The notes: generated by a model from the sequence alone, not told the origin. DNA of 64,000 bases from Confluentibacter sediminis (GCF_003258355.1 NZ_QKPO01000004.1:186001-250000); one strand, 5' to 3'; positions 9,901 through 18,705 are shown, counted from the stretch's first letter. Numbers and translations are program-made.

Positions 9901-10550
9901 ATGGCTTAAATAGTCTTTTTGCTTTTAGATCGGCTGGTTTAGATGAAAATGGATCTGTGCTTGTTTATAATAAAGATGGGGAAACTGTGGATGCTTATTC
10001 TCTTTTAACAGATATTGAAGATATGGAGTATATGGGGACTTCAACACCTAAGTATTATGGAAGTCTTAATCTATCTATTAATTATAAAAAGTGGACAGTA
10101 TATGCATTAGCTACTTATAAATTCGATTATACATTATTTAAGCCTTCTTTTAACAGTTACATTACACGATATGGTACATTTTCAGGCTACGATTTAAATA
10201 AAGATATAGATAATAGATGGAGACAAGCCGGAGATGAGGCCACTACAAAGGTGCCAGGAGTACAAGGTATGGGAGGTTACGGTTATAGCAGATACAGATT
10301 TGGTAGCGATAAAGTTATAGATGGCGATCACATTCGTTTAAGGGAAATTGCATTAAGTTATGATTTGTCCAATGCTTTTGATAAAACATTTATAAAGGGA
10401 GCTTCATTATCGTTTACAGCTAGAAATTTAGGGTTGTTATGGAAAAAAAACAAGGATGGCATAGATCCAGATTTTCTGCCATATACGGGCTTTCAAATAA
10501 AATTGCCCCCAACAGCTATGTACTCTTTGGGTCTAAATGTTAACTTTTAA
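6978..10550 (+). CDS. SusC/RagA-family TonB-dependent receptor with STN domain
   Basis: A complete 1190-residue outer-membrane importer. A signal segment lies at about 20-42 (FIFLLCTTVFSLNTGSVLAQ), the STN domain at about 50-118, and the carboxypeptidase-regulatory-like domain at about 129-207 (VSGKVVDSKGIPIPGVTVL). The plug is at about 210-345, with the SusC signature KDAASASIYGARAANGVIVI. The 22-strand barrel fills the rest and ends in an aromatic-rich strand, MYSLGLNVNF. The length is normal for STN-bearing SusC proteins. SusD follows after 12 bp, so the two form the usual lid-and-barrel pair. The STN domain and the FecR upstream mean the receptor should also signal its own induction. The substrate is not evident: no glycoside hydrolase, sulfatase or lyase lies in the operon. 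Confidence 0.96.
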   Translation: MQIKLINPRSFFRKRLLMFIMRTFIFLLCTTVFSLNTGSVLAQERVKIESDKTVTIDEVFEIIMNQTKYRFLYPEDLFKDLPKIQLKKGFVSLDKLLKNSITDEAFNLVLSENNTILIKRKKDQQEIRVSGKVVDSKGIPIPGVTVLIKGTFRGVATDIDGNYKIAVMNKENVLVFSALGFKAVEIVIGDQKTINVTLEESVEGLDEVTIVSTGYQNISKERTTGSFAVVKAEDLDKIPGSNAIMKLEGQVPGLQIDLLESDNTFVYGNLLPETEGNTSYNFRIRGQSTYKAEDMPLIVLDGTPTELDIRTLNPKDIDKITFLKDAASASIYGARAANGVIVIDTKKGKEGKTRINYSQSYTFSTKPSLSSLPLMNSTQILDLEQELINKNMVYDPAGASSLYSATPISRGMEIMFQELRGDITSAEKEAALNVLKNRNGYGQIEQYLLQPSEAITHDLSLSGGQNDYRYFTSVSFAKEKTQAKGSEGKRFTLTANQDFKLFNYASLNTSLKGSFFDYSQNSLGLSPLASSLTTYLPYDQIVDNNGNSVSYYTAFYSAQSQSFENAGYLPWGYNYIDELENKDSRIKEQNYSANIALTLPFGKGLNAVTNYYMERSYLDNPNYYNENTFYTRNLINSATYQDTNTGNLTKGVPNGGIFQKNNYVKESYTARTQLNYNNVFNSKHAIDAIAGIEVRQIREKTAGGNLYGYNEQTQTSVDLPSSTYTSVYGGTYNISYGNINKDVRRRFLSYYGNAAYSYDNKYTISGSIRLDDYNNFGVDKKYRRTPLWSTGAKWNISKETFLKDVDVINNLSFRMSYGFNGNISLTTFPFTNISISGSDYNLSQLPYAFITAAANPSLRWEKTGILNFGLDFSLLNNRLSGTLEYYTKNSKDLIQDFPVSEFYGLPGNSLTRNTATLESKGIDFNLNGVVLKAKDFSLNTSFVLSYNKNEVTDSRYESYANYLNGTGSTPPIIGYGLNSLFAFRSAGLDENGSVLVYNKDGETVDAYSLLTDIEDMEYMGTSTPKYYGSLNLSINYKKWTVYALATYKFDYTLFKPSFNSYITRYGTFSGYDLNKDIDNRWRQAGDEATTKVPGVQGMGGYGYSRYRFGSDKVIDGDHIRLREIALSYDLSNAFDKTFIKGASLSFTARNLGLLWKKNKDGIDPDFLPYTGFQIKLPPTAMYSLGLNVNF

Positions 10551-10562
10551 TTTTAAAAAAAA

Positions 10563-11978
10563 ATGAAAAAATATTTATCATATATATTATGTTCAATAGC
10601 AGTTGGTTTAAACTTAACGAGTTGCGATAATTATGTAGACATTAAAACGGAAGGCAAATTAATTCCGGAAGAAACCATAAACTATAGATACCTTTTAAAT
10701 AACACATCTGCTTTTGACAATTCTTATCCCCTAGTTGATATTATGCCAGATGATATTGTGATTAGAGATGACCATGCAGAGTATTTCCAAAGTTATTACG
10801 GGACAAGCTCATATTATCGTCCTTATAGAGAAACGTATAAATGGGCAGATTCTATTTATTATACTGGTGAGCCAGATTATAATCTAAATGTTATTTACAG
10901 TGGTTTGTATGTATCAAATGTTGTTATATCTGAAGTGCTTAATAGTAATAATGGAACAGAGGAAGAAAAATTAGCTCTTAAAGGGGAAGCACTTGTACAT
11001 CGCGCAGATATGTTTCTTAATCTTGTGAATATTTTTGGAAAAGCTTACGATGTTAACACCTCATCAACAGATCCTGGTATTCCAATTTTTACTACACCTA
11101 CAGTAGATGGAGAAATAACTAGAGCTAGTGTAGAGGAGGTTTATACTCAAATTATCTCAGATTTAACAGAGGCTATAAACGCTGGTTTGCCGGAAGTTCA
11201 ATCAGGTAGAAATGTAGCGTTTCCATCGTTAGCATCTGCTTATGCTTTATTGGCAAGAACCTATTTATATATGGGGCATTATGATAAAGCATTAATGAAT
11301 GCCGAAAATGCTTTAGGTTTACAAAATACATTGCTTAATTTAGAAGATTATATAGATGTATCCGATTATAGTTTTCCGAAACGTTACCAAAATCCAGAGT
11401 TAATACTTTCAAAACAAAGTATTACATCTTATAATAATTCACCATTGTTATTGTCACTTAGCGATGAGTTATTGAACTCTTTCGATCCTAACGATTTACG
11501 CTATCAATTGTTTACAAGACCTATGGGAATTATGACCTATGATGCATATTCTGATGGAAGAGCCTTTTGTGAAGAAATATTAACGGGAGAAGCAAGAAAT
11601 GCAGGTCCAACAGTACCCGAAGTGATGCTAATAAAAGCAGAGTGTTTGGCTAGAGCAAATAACCCGTCTGAAGCAATGTCTACGATTAATGAGCTTCGTA
11701 AAAAAAGATTTAAAGCAGCTGATTATGTAGATTTAACAGCTACAGATGCAGAAGATGCTTTAGTGAAAGTTTTACAGGAACGCAGACGAGAATTAATGGC
11801 TAAAGGAGGTTTCCGTTGGTTTGATTTAAAACGTCTAAATAAAGATTCCCGTTTTGCCAAAACCATTACTCATACTTATCTAGACGAAACCTTTACTCTA
11901 GAGTCAGGAGGCAAACGTTATCAGTTTCCGTTTGCATCGACCTTATTTAGCTATGCTCCAGATTTAGAACAGAATTAA
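10563..11978 (+). CDS. SusD/RagB-family outer-membrane lipoprotein
   Basis: A 471-residue surface lipoprotein that caps the SusC barrel and binds substrate. The N-terminal lipobox LTSC (cysteine near residue 21) is followed by the SusD start DNYVDIKTEGKLIP. Helical TPR-like repeats sit in the middle (SAYALLARTYLYMGHYDKAL). The family's C-terminal block is present: EVMLIKAECLARANN, INELRKKRF, then LQERRRELMAKGGFRWFDLKRLN. It is co-transcribed with the SusC gene 12 bp upstream. It is a little shorter than many SusD proteins (about 500 residues). No sequence feature reveals the ligand. Confidence 0.95.
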   Translation: MKKYLSYILCSIAVGLNLTSCDNYVDIKTEGKLIPEETINYRYLLNNTSAFDNSYPLVDIMPDDIVIRDDHAEYFQSYYGTSSYYRPYRETYKWADSIYYTGEPDYNLNVIYSGLYVSNVVISEVLNSNNGTEEEKLALKGEALVHRADMFLNLVNIFGKAYDVNTSSTDPGIPIFTTPTVDGEITRASVEEVYTQIISDLTEAINAGLPEVQSGRNVAFPSLASAYALLARTYLYMGHYDKALMNAENALGLQNTLLNLEDYIDVSDYSFPKRYQNPELILSKQSITSYNNSPLLLSLSDELLNSFDPNDLRYQLFTRPMGIMTYDAYSDGRAFCEEILTGEARNAGPTVPEVMLIKAECLARANNPSEAMSTINELRKKRFKAADYVDLTATDAEDALVKVLQERRRELMAKGGFRWFDLKRLNKDSRFAKTITHTYLDETFTLESGGKRYQFPFASTLFSYAPDLEQN

Positions 11979-12001
11979 TATAAATAGACTCCATTTTAAT
12001 A

Positions 12002-12030
12002 AAGAGCATCCAATTTATTTGGATGCTCTT
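12002..12030 (+). promoter_or_regulatory. Intercistronic hairpin between susD and the thioredoxin gene
   Basis: A perfect 12-base-pair stem (12002-12013 with 12019-12030, loop TTTAT) 24 bases after the SusD stop and 14 bases before the next start. No T-tract follows, so it is more likely an RNA-stability or partial-attenuation element that sets lower expression of the downstream genes than a full terminator. Confidence 0.5.
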
Positions 12031-12044
12031 AAACAAAAAAATAA

Positions 12045-14030
12045 ATGAGAATTACAAAATTATTGTTAATAGGCTTTTTGTTTATTAATAGCTTACTATT
12101 GGCACAAGAGCCTAATAAAGTTTTTACTGTTTTTCCAGAATTACCCAATCCTGGCGAAGAGATAATCATAACCTATAATTCAGAAAATACAGTTTTAAAA
12201 AATGCAAAAACAATAATAGGTTTGCTCTATACTTATGATAATTTCGAGTGGATTGTCAGTGATATTTCATTAAAGAAAGAATCTGAAAATATTTGGAAAA
12301 CCCAAGTGAGATTAGAAGATAAGGCTGCGTTGATTGCTTGTGTTTTTAAAACGGATAAGTTAACAGATAATGGGGGAGGAATACCTTATGTATGGATGTT
12401 GGATAAGGTACCTGGATCTTATTTTGCATGGGGACTTTTAAGAAATAAAACATTAGAGGATGAAAGGCCTTCTATTGTAAGTGATTCTTCATTTATAGAT
12501 GATAGTGTATCTCTATTTTGGGTGAATAATGAGATGAAGTATCACCCAACAAGTCGTGATGAAATTTTCTATGAAGGGTTAAAGTTAATGAAGGCTTCCA
12601 AAGAAGGTAATCATACGGCACGAATTAAAAAGGAAATACAATATATTTTGGGGTTACAGTTAAATAATTCCCAGCAATATAAATTACAAAGAACATTAGG
12701 GCTACTTTCACAGCAAGAAGAAAAAACATTTATTGATTCTATTCAAAATGTGTTGTTGGAAAAATATCCAAAAGGTGTTTTAGCTAGAGATAATGGCATT
12801 TTAAGTTTATTCAAGGAAAGTGATCCCGATAAAAAAATAAAGGCATATAAAGATTTTGAACAAAGTTTTCCCCAAGAAAATTTTAAAGATGTTTATACTG
12901 AAACAGAAGCTCTATATTATGATAAAGCATATAAATCTGTTGCGTATACATATATAATAAACAAAAATGATTACAGTTTTATTTTTGATAATTTAAGTAA
13001 GGTACCATTCTCTATGTTATTGGATTATAGCTGGCATTTGGTAACCATTCCTTACGATAGAGAAACCCAATCTGTAGATAGCTTAAAAGTTTTTGCAGAT
13101 AAAATTGTATCAGCATTAGAAAGGAGGGAAACCATCATTCCTAAAGCGTATAAAAACCAGTTATCTCCAAATCAATGGAAGGAAGAATTTTTAAATTTTG
13201 TTGATACAGAATATCTTACCTATATTAAAATATTGGAAAAAACCAAAAGCTATAAAGAGTGTAAAGTTTTTTTAGAAAAAATAAAACCCAATTTAGAATA
13301 TAAAAATTCCGATTTTAATTATTTGTACACAAAGCAATTATTAAGGGATAATAAGAAGGAAGAGGCCATAAATTATATTAAGGATTGCCTTAAAGTGAAT
13401 AATGTAACTCCAGAAATGCTGGAAATTTTGCGTAAAAATCATGAAGGTGGAGAAAATGATGAAGGAAGCTTTAGCAATTATATGACAACCCTTAAATCAA
13501 ATAGTCAAGTTGTGAAAGACCAATACAATAAAGTCATTTCAGAACTAATTAATAAACCTATTGAGGGATTTAAGTTGGAAAGCATGCAAGGAGGAAAGGT
13601 AGAACTAAAAAAACAAAAAGGGAAAATAGTAGTGATCGATATGTGGGCCACTTGGTGTGCACCATGTAAAAAAGCGATGCCAGGTATGCAAATGGCAGTA
13701 ACTAAATATGCAACAGACAATGCGGTTCAATTCTATTTTTTAGATACTCAAGAGTATGCAAAAAATTACAGGGAAAAAGTCAAAGCATTTATTGCAGAAA
13801 AAGGATATACCTTTAATGTTCTTTTTGATGAAAAAAATCCTGAAACCGGAAAATTAGATAACACCTATTCAAAATACTCAAAAGCGTTTCAATTTTCTGG
13901 AATACCCCAAAAAATGATTATTGATGCCAAAGGAAACCTAAGATGGCGCTCTACAGGTTACATGGGCAGTCCAAGTGAGTTAGCCGATGAAATATCCATA
14001 ATTATAGAGTATTTAAAAACCGAGAAATAA
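12045..14030 (+). CDS. Exported TlpA-like thioredoxin-fold protein with long N-terminal domain
   Basis: A 661-residue exported protein. A signal peptide is seen at 1-20 (LLLIGFLFINSLLLAQ). A long, mostly helical region of unknown function with TPR-like character follows (about 150-490), then a C-terminal TlpA/thioredoxin domain with the redox motif WATWCAPCKK (C538 and C541) and a cis-proline region FSGIPQKMIID. TlpA-type domains reduce or isomerise disulfides in the periplasm. Similar proteins are common behind SusCD pairs in Bacteroidota, but their role in uptake is not defined. It is 66 bp after susD, with the hairpin at 12002-12030 between, and 20 bp before the hydrolase, so it is probably the third gene of the operon. 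Confidence 0.85.
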   Translation: MRITKLLLIGFLFINSLLLAQEPNKVFTVFPELPNPGEEIIITYNSENTVLKNAKTIIGLLYTYDNFEWIVSDISLKKESENIWKTQVRLEDKAALIACVFKTDKLTDNGGGIPYVWMLDKVPGSYFAWGLLRNKTLEDERPSIVSDSSFIDDSVSLFWVNNEMKYHPTSRDEIFYEGLKLMKASKEGNHTARIKKEIQYILGLQLNNSQQYKLQRTLGLLSQQEEKTFIDSIQNVLLEKYPKGVLARDNGILSLFKESDPDKKIKAYKDFEQSFPQENFKDVYTETEALYYDKAYKSVAYTYIINKNDYSFIFDNLSKVPFSMLLDYSWHLVTIPYDRETQSVDSLKVFADKIVSALERRETIIPKAYKNQLSPNQWKEEFLNFVDTEYLTYIKILEKTKSYKECKVFLEKIKPNLEYKNSDFNYLYTKQLLRDNKKEEAINYIKDCLKVNNVTPEMLEILRKNHEGGENDEGSFSNYMTTLKSNSQVVKDQYNKVISELINKPIEGFKLESMQGGKVELKKQKGKIVVIDMWATWCAPCKKAMPGMQMAVTKYATDNAVQFYFLDTQEYAKNYREKVKAFIAEKGYTFNVLFDEKNPETGKLDNTYSKYSKAFQFSGIPQKMIIDAKGNLRWRSTGYMGSPSELADEISIIIEYLKTEK

Positions 14031-14050
14031 AGCAAGTATAAGCAAGTTAA

Positions 14051-15448
14051 ATGCGGATATATAAATTTTTAATAGTGTTGATGGCATGTTTTTATTTAAA
14101 CAGTGTTTATGCACAAAATTTATGGCAAGCACAACACCACTCTAAGCGGTATGTTGTGCTTCTAAAAAAAACAAATACCGAGCTAGATACTATTTTTTTA
14201 TCCATACCAGAGCAGGGCTATGAATCTGTTCCTTTACTCGTTAAAGTTAAAAACGATAGTTTGGTAGCCGAAAATAATAGGTATGGTTTTAAATTAAAAG
14301 CTAAAGCATTTGATGGAAATATGGTTCCATCTATTGTTAAAAATAATAGTAATACCCCATTTTATTTAAACTTTAAGCCAGTAGATAGTATAGAACCATT
14401 ATATTTTCCGCAACATCCCATACCCCCGCTTCCTTATTTTGTAAAGCATGTGAAATTTAATGGAAAAGAAACAGGGCTTACGTATGGAGGAACTTTAACG
14501 CTTCCTAAAGGGAAAAAAAAATATCCGTTAGCTGTTTTAGTTTCAGGTACAGGAAAACAGGATAGAGATTATAAGTATTCTGGACACCAGTTTTTTACTG
14601 TTTTGGCAGATTGGCTTGCAAGAAATGGCATTGCATCATTACGAGTTGATGATAGAGGAGAAGGCGAGACTACAGGTGATTTTAGTTTGGCAACAAGTCT
14701 TGATTTTGCAAATGATTTACATGAAGCATGTACCTATCTTAACCAACAATCTAATATCGATACTTCATTTTTAGGAGTTATAGGTCATAGTGAAGGAGGT
14801 ATGATTGCATCTATTGAAACATCTAGAAATAAAGATGTTAAGTTTATGGTAAGCTTATCTGGTATAGCTGTTAGTGGTTTTAAGAATTTAGAATTACAAA
14901 ATAAAGCTATTTTACAAAGTTTTGATATTTCTGATAGTTTAGTTGTTAAATACATGGAATTATATAAAACCATGTTTAGAACAGTATATAATTTTAAAGA
15001 AGGAGATAGTTTGGAGTTAAATTTAACTCATGCTGTTAATGCTTTTAAAAAGCAGCAAGATTCTACGGTTTTAAAAGCGTTGCAGTTGCTAGATGGTAGA
15101 GATTTAACTTTGATATACAGATATGGCAAAGAGGCAAAAACCAATTGGTATAAGTATATGATTCATTATAATCCTAAAGTTTTTTTATCTAAAATTAATA
15201 TCCCCGTTTTAGCATTAAATGGAGACGCTGATATTAATGTTATTGCTAACGAAAATTTAAATGGTTTCAAAACCTATTTACCTACCACAACAGATTTAAC
15301 CTTAAAATCCTATCCAAAATTAAACCATATGTATCAGCATTGCGATGCATGTACCACAGCTGAAATTCCAGAAATTGATGAGGTATTTGCTCCCGAGGTT
15401 TTGGAAGACATTTCAAAATGGATCAATAGAAAATTTAAAAACCAGTAA
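14051..15448 (+). CDS. Exported alpha/beta hydrolase (S9/dienelactone-hydrolase-like)
   Basis: A 465-residue secreted hydrolase. The signal peptide is at 1-21 (FLIVLMACFYLNSVYAQ). An N-terminal all-beta region is followed by an alpha/beta-hydrolase fold with LAVLVSGTGKQDRDY, the oxyanion region RVDDRGEGETTG, the nucleophile elbow GHSEGG (S247), the acid region LALNGDADINV and a histidine in PKLNHMYQH. These give a Ser-Asp-His triad. The natural substrate, an ester or peptide, cannot be told. It is the last gene of the SusCD operon, and the palindromic repeat at 15641 may act as the operon's terminator. It would act in the periplasm or at the outer membrane on material brought in by SusCD. Confidence 0.85.
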   Translation: MRIYKFLIVLMACFYLNSVYAQNLWQAQHHSKRYVVLLKKTNTELDTIFLSIPEQGYESVPLLVKVKNDSLVAENNRYGFKLKAKAFDGNMVPSIVKNNSNTPFYLNFKPVDSIEPLYFPQHPIPPLPYFVKHVKFNGKETGLTYGGTLTLPKGKKKYPLAVLVSGTGKQDRDYKYSGHQFFTVLADWLARNGIASLRVDDRGEGETTGDFSLATSLDFANDLHEACTYLNQQSNIDTSFLGVIGHSEGGMIASIETSRNKDVKFMVSLSGIAVSGFKNLELQNKAILQSFDISDSLVVKYMELYKTMFRTVYNFKEGDSLELNLTHAVNAFKKQQDSTVLKALQLLDGRDLTLIYRYGKEAKTNWYKYMIHYNPKVFLSKINIPVLALNGDADINVIANENLNGFKTYLPTTTDLTLKSYPKLNHMYQHCDACTTAEIPEIDEVFAPEVLEDISKWINRKFKNQ

Positions 15449-15804
15449 TTTTGAAACAATGTGTCTCATTTAAATAGTGTGTTTGCAACCTTAAAAGGCA
15501 AATATAATTTGTTTTTAATTAGTTCTTTTTGACTTTAGTGGCAATTTGGGGAACAATACTTGAGTATTAATAGTATTTAAGTTTCTGAAAAACCTTGGTT
15601 TCTAAATTTTTATTTCATTCTGCCACCCCAACGAAATAGTATGTCAATCTATATCAAAAACCTGTAAATCATATGAGTTACAGGTTTTTGTATTTTTTGT
15701 AAATATCAAAAGGATAGGACACCAAATATAAATCTTAGATATTTAATGCAACAGCACCCAAATAAATATAGATCTGGTTCTTTGACCATAGACCTTTAGT
15801 GGGG
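15449..15804. other. Gene-free stretch with palindromic repeat
   Basis: A 356-bp gap between two convergent genes. Apart from the repeat copy at 15641-15730 I see nothing. A fragment TTCTGCCACCCCAACGA just before the repeat resembles a tRNA 3' end, but no clover-leaf can be drawn. Confidence 0.5.
15641..15730. repeat. Interspersed palindromic repeat, copy 2 of 3 (also terminator-like)
   Basis: AAAAACCTGTAA and TTACAGGTTTTT form a perfect 12-bp stem around ATCATATGAG, with T-rich flanks on the right and A-rich on the left, so it can end transcription from either side. The tail GGATAGGACACCAAAT matches the tails of the other copies. Stem bases differ from the copy at 24744-24862 but pairing is kept. 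Confidence 0.65.
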
Positions 15805-16221
15805 CTATGGAAGTTTCTCAATCTTAAGATCCACCTTTACATTATTTTTGATAGCGTTGGAATAGGGACACATTTGATGGGCCATAGTAATAACTTCTTG
15901 GGCTTTATCCATATCCAGTCCTCCAAAAGTAACAGTTATACTAATTTCGAAACCATATTGCTGCTTTTGTAATTCCCCAAGTGTAACTTCTATGGTCGTT
16001 TCGTGTGAAACATCTTTGATTTTCATGATCCGTAAGGTACCCATTATGGCGTTGTCAAAACAAGCTGCATACCCGCCCGAAAACATGATTTCAGGATTCA
16101 GGTAGTTGCCCGGTGTTCCGGGACCTCGTACATCTACATCCAGTTCACCGTTTACAGATTTTACATGTCCTTCTCTTCCTCCAGTCGCTGTGGCACTGGT
16201 CGTATATATTTTTTTTACCAT
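15805..16221 (-). CDS. ohr: Organic hydroperoxide resistance protein, OsmC/Ohr family
   Basis: A 138-residue peroxidase that reduces organic (fatty-acid-type) hydroperoxides with a thiol pair. The reactive cysteine C54 lies in GYAACFDNA and the resolving cysteine C118 in HQMCPYSNA, both in the right context for Ohr rather than OsmC. The length is normal. It is the last gene of a four-gene minus-strand operon, 38 bp after the ohrR-like regulator, which is the classical Ohr/OhrR partnership. Cytoplasmic. The electron donor in Bacteroidota is not certain (lipoylated proteins in studied species). Confidence 0.95.
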   Translation of the reverse strand: MVKKIYTTSATATGGREGHVKSVNGELDVDVRGPGTPGNYLNPEIMFSGGYAACFDNAIMGTLRIMKIKDVSHETTIEVTLGELQKQQYGFEISITVTFGGLDMDKAQEVITMAHQMCPYSNAIKNNVKVDLKIEKLP

Positions 16222-16259
16222 TTTTTTTTCAATTAAATTAATTTTTATCCATTATTGAG

Positions 16260-16724
16260 TTATGGACGTTCGTTTTTATTATCTAGTATAACCAGTAATT
16301 TAAATAGGGTTTTTTGAAAAAAACTTATTTCTTCTTCTGTAATCGTTTTATCATCAAAAGATTCAACTATTTTACTGGGTATTTCCTTTGCTTTTTGCTT
16401 CAGTTCTTTTCCCGTAAGGGTCAGTGAGATCATCACCGTACGCTCGTCTGTTCTGGAACGGGTTCGTTTTATCAGTTTTTTTTGTTCCAATCTCTTTAGG
16501 AGGGGGGTCAGAGTATTTGACTCTAGGTATAAGTGTTCGCCAATTTGCTTTACGCTTTGATTACCATGCTGCCAAAGGGTTAACATTACCAGGTATTGCG
16601 GATAGGTAATGGATAATTCCTCTAAAAAAGGGGCATAAATTTTGGTTGTTAATCTGGATGCCGCATAGAGTGGAAAACAAAGTTGGTTGTCCAAATACAG
16701 TTCTGGTACCTGCTCTTCTTTCAT
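16260..16724 (-). CDS. ohrR: MarR-family peroxide sensor, OhrR-like
   Basis: A 154-residue winged-helix repressor. The single N-terminal cysteine C16 in [14 protein letters not shown] is the peroxide-sensing residue of OhrR proteins. The winged helix includes [21 protein letters not shown] and [14 protein letters not shown], the typical OhrR wing. On oxidation of the cysteine it should release DNA and induce the operon. Its start overlaps the end of the glutathione peroxidase gene by four bases (ATGA), indicating translational coupling, and ohr follows after 38 bp. The operator is probably upstream of the first gene (17651-17780) or in the gap before ohr; I could not identify a clear palindrome. 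Confidence 0.93.
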   Translation of the reverse strand: MKEEQVPELYLDNQLCFPLYAASRLTTKIYAPFLEELSITYPQYLVMLTLWQHGNQSVKQIGEHLYLESNTLTPLLKRLEQKKLIKRTRSRTDERTVMISLTLTGKELKQKAKEIPSKIVESFDDKTITEEEISFFQKTLFKLLVILDNKNERP

Positions 16725-17209
16725 TCTATAATTTTTTTAATGTCATTTTCCATTTTTTCCGGTTTTGTTGTGGGAGCGAACCTTTTTATAGGAGTTCCAT
16801 GTTTATCAATAAGAAATTTGGTGAAATTCCATTTGATTTTGCTGCCCAACAGACCACCGGTAAGCTTTGATTTCAAAAATTTAAAGAGTGGATGTGCGTC
16901 TTTACCGTTCACCTCAATTTTTTCAAACATCGGGAAACTCACCCCGTAATTCACTTGACAAAATTCCTGAATTTCGTCTGATGTTCCCTTTTCCTGATTC
17001 CCAAATTGATTACACGGAAATCCCAAAATGACTAAACCTTTATCTTTGTATTTTTGATAAAGGTTTTCCAAACCTTCGTATTGGGGCGTAAGCCCGCACT
17101 TGCTTGCGGTATTGACCACAATAATCGTTTTTCCTTTATAATGATCTAAACGCAGCTTTTCGCCATTTAACTTAACTGCTTCAAAGTCATATAATGTTGT
17201 ATTATCCAT
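16721..17209 (-). CDS. Glutathione peroxidase family protein (thiol peroxidase)
   Basis: A 162-residue GPx-fold peroxidase. The peroxidatic cysteine C38 is in [14 protein letters not shown], where animal enzymes carry selenocysteine. The conserved [11 protein letters not shown] block gives the second cysteine, which in bacterial enzymes usually resolves through thioredoxin. [12 protein letters not shown] supplies the catalytic tryptophan and asparagine. It belongs to the peroxide operon: 3 bp after the DoxX-like gene and overlapping the ohrR start. It probably detoxifies hydrogen peroxide and lipid peroxides in the cytoplasm. The name glutathione peroxidase reflects family history; glutathione use here is not implied. 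Confidence 0.94.
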   Translation of the reverse strand: MDNTTLYDFEAVKLNGEKLRLDHYKGKTIIVVNTASKCGLTPQYEGLENLYQKYKDKGLVILGFPCNQFGNQEKGTSDEIQEFCQVNYGVSFPMFEKIEVNGKDAHPLFKFLKSKLTGGLLGSKIKWNFTKFLIDKHGTPIKRFAPTTKPEKMENDIKKIIE

Positions 17210-17212
17210 AAT

Positions 17213-17650
17213 TCAATTTTTTAATCGGTTCATTAAATATTTTAGGGCGCTTGTAGACCATAATGCCCAGAGGATCAAAACGGGTTGAAAAAACAGGCGG
17301 ATCAATCTTTTTCGATCGGTGTCCAGTCCAAAAGCACTGATTTCATTGGTGTATTGGGAAATATTTCCTGGAAAGATCAACACATAAAAAATGGCCAATG
17401 CAATTCCTATCTTGACTTTATATTTCACTAGAAAAACCATAGAAAGACTGAACAAAATTTCCACCACTCCTGATGAGATAACCACAAAATCCATAAATGC
17501 GTAACTGTCAGGAAGCCATCTGGGAACCTGAGCCTGAAATTCATCTCTTTGAAAGGTAAGGTGGGCAACACCTGCAAAAGTCATCATGAATCCTAAAAGA
17601 ATCCTTGCTATTTTTTGAAATAAGCTTGTTTTTATATTAAAAATCTTCAT
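17213..17650 (-). CDS. DoxX-like integral membrane protein
   Basis: A small membrane protein with about four transmembrane helices (IARILLGFMMTFAGVAHL, FMDFVVISSGVVEILF, then IGIALAIFYVLIFPGNISQY and LFFQPVLILWALW), matching DoxX-like/DUF417-type proteins. I choose the ATG at 17650 (MKIFNIKTSLFQKI) rather than the ATG at 17713, because a -7 promoter box TAAATTTG lies at 17678-17671 on the minus strand and would exclude the longer form. It is the first gene of the DoxX-GPx-OhrR-Ohr operon and likely has a role in membrane redox protection. The precise function is unknown. Confidence 0.8.
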   Translation of the reverse strand: MKIFNIKTSLFQKIARILLGFMMTFAGVAHLTFQRDEFQAQVPRWLPDSYAFMDFVVISSGVVEILFSLSMVFLVKYKVKIGIALAIFYVLIFPGNISQYTNEISAFGLDTDRKRLIRLFFQPVLILWALWSTSALKYLMNRLKN

Positions 17651-17670
17651 AGATTTAATCGTGTGCGATG

Positions 17671-17678
17671 CAAATTTA
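17671..17678 (-). promoter_or_regulatory. Bacteroidota -7 promoter element of the peroxide operon
   Basis: TAAATTTG on the minus strand matches the Bacteroidota TAnnTTTG consensus and sits about 20 bp upstream of the chosen DoxX-like start at 17650. No TTG -33 box is clear. Confidence 0.5.
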
Positions 17679-17781
17679 CGAAATAAAATAATATGATTTC
17701 CATTTTTACGCATTAATAAAAAAAATCATTCTAAATCAAAATAAAATAATAAAGTATATTTGAGTTCAAAACCAACTCAAA

Positions 17782-18705
17782 ATGTATCCACAACCTTCAA
17801 TAAAAAGCCTAACAATAGATGATTTGGTGGGAATTATCGGAGATATACCACAAGAGGAAAATGGATTACATGTCCATTTATCAAAAAATAAGTTTAAAGA
17901 AATTCCTATAGGTTATCCTTTTAGAGGAAATTCGTATGCTTTTTTATTAGTGGTTAAAGGAAGTTTAAAAATCCAATTAAATTTACTTAGATATACTATA
18001 AAAAATTCTGAGATCATCGTTGTAAATCCACAAACTGTTACTCATATTCAAGAAATGAGTAACAACCTTGAAATCGCAATTATTAATTTTAATGTTGATT
18101 TTGTATTGAGAGACGCTATTGGTAAAAATGACATTGATACTTTAGACATTTTTACGGCTAATAGTATTCCTAAATTAAAATTATCTAAGGATGATTTAAA
18201 AATGTTTATTTCCGTTTCAAAAATTTTAGAAAGAAATAATCGATTTGGAAAAAATACCCCATATAATGGTGAAATAATAACGCACTGTTTTAATTTATTA
18301 GTGTATCATTATGCTTCATTATTAAAGATCGAGTTTCCTGATTTAGAGGCCAATTTAACCAGGCAAGAAAGGTTAGCTCTTCGTTTTTTGAAATTGTTAA
18401 ATGAAAATTTTAAGCGAGAACGAACGGTTCAATTTTACGCAGATATCTTATGTTTAACACCTGGATATTTGTCTAAGGTTTTAAAAACTATTTCAAAAAA
18501 AACAGCTGGACAATTAATTGATGAAGCAGTCATAATGGAGGCCAAACTGCTCTTGAAAAATCAAACCCTATCCGTTTCAGAAGTGGCTAACGAACTTCAA
18601 TTTAGTGACCAATCTTTCTTTGGTAAATATTTCAAAAAGCATACTGGTTACTCGCCTTCGGAGTTCAGGAAAATTAAGTTTAAAAAATTAATTTTAGACC
18701 AATAA
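17782..18705 (+). CDS. AraC-family transcriptional regulator
   Basis: A 307-residue regulator. The N-terminal half is a cupin-like sensor (FLLVVKGSLKIQLNLLRYTI, then VVNPQTVTHIQEM). The C-terminal AraC DNA-binding domain has both helix-turn-helix motifs (FYADILCLTPGYLSKVLK, and SVSEVANELQFSDQSFFGKYF followed by TGYSPSEFRK). It is divergent from the peroxide operon (about 130 bp) and 151 bp upstream of the RND pump genes on the same strand. This AraC-MFP-RND-TolC order is frequent in Flavobacteriaceae, so control of the pump is the likely role. The inducer is unknown. Confidence 0.92.
   Translation: MYPQPSIKSLTIDDLVGIIGDIPQEENGLHVHLSKNKFKEIPIGYPFRGNSYAFLLVVKGSLKIQLNLLRYTIKNSEIIVVNPQTVTHIQEMSNNLEIAIINFNVDFVLRDAIGKNDIDTLDIFTANSIPKLKLSKDDLKMFISVSKILERNNRFGKNTPYNGEIITHCFNLLVYHYASLLKIEFPDLEANLTRQERLALRFLKLLNENFKRERTVQFYADILCLTPGYLSKVLKTISKKTAGQLIDEAVIMEAKLLLKNQTLSVSEVANELQFSDQSFFGKYFKKHTGYSPSEFRKIKFKKLILDQ

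Noticed and set aside
15610-15640. tRNA gene before palindromic repeat copy 2
   Set aside because: Only a short 3'-end-like fragment is seen; acceptor, D and anticodon arms cannot be formed.
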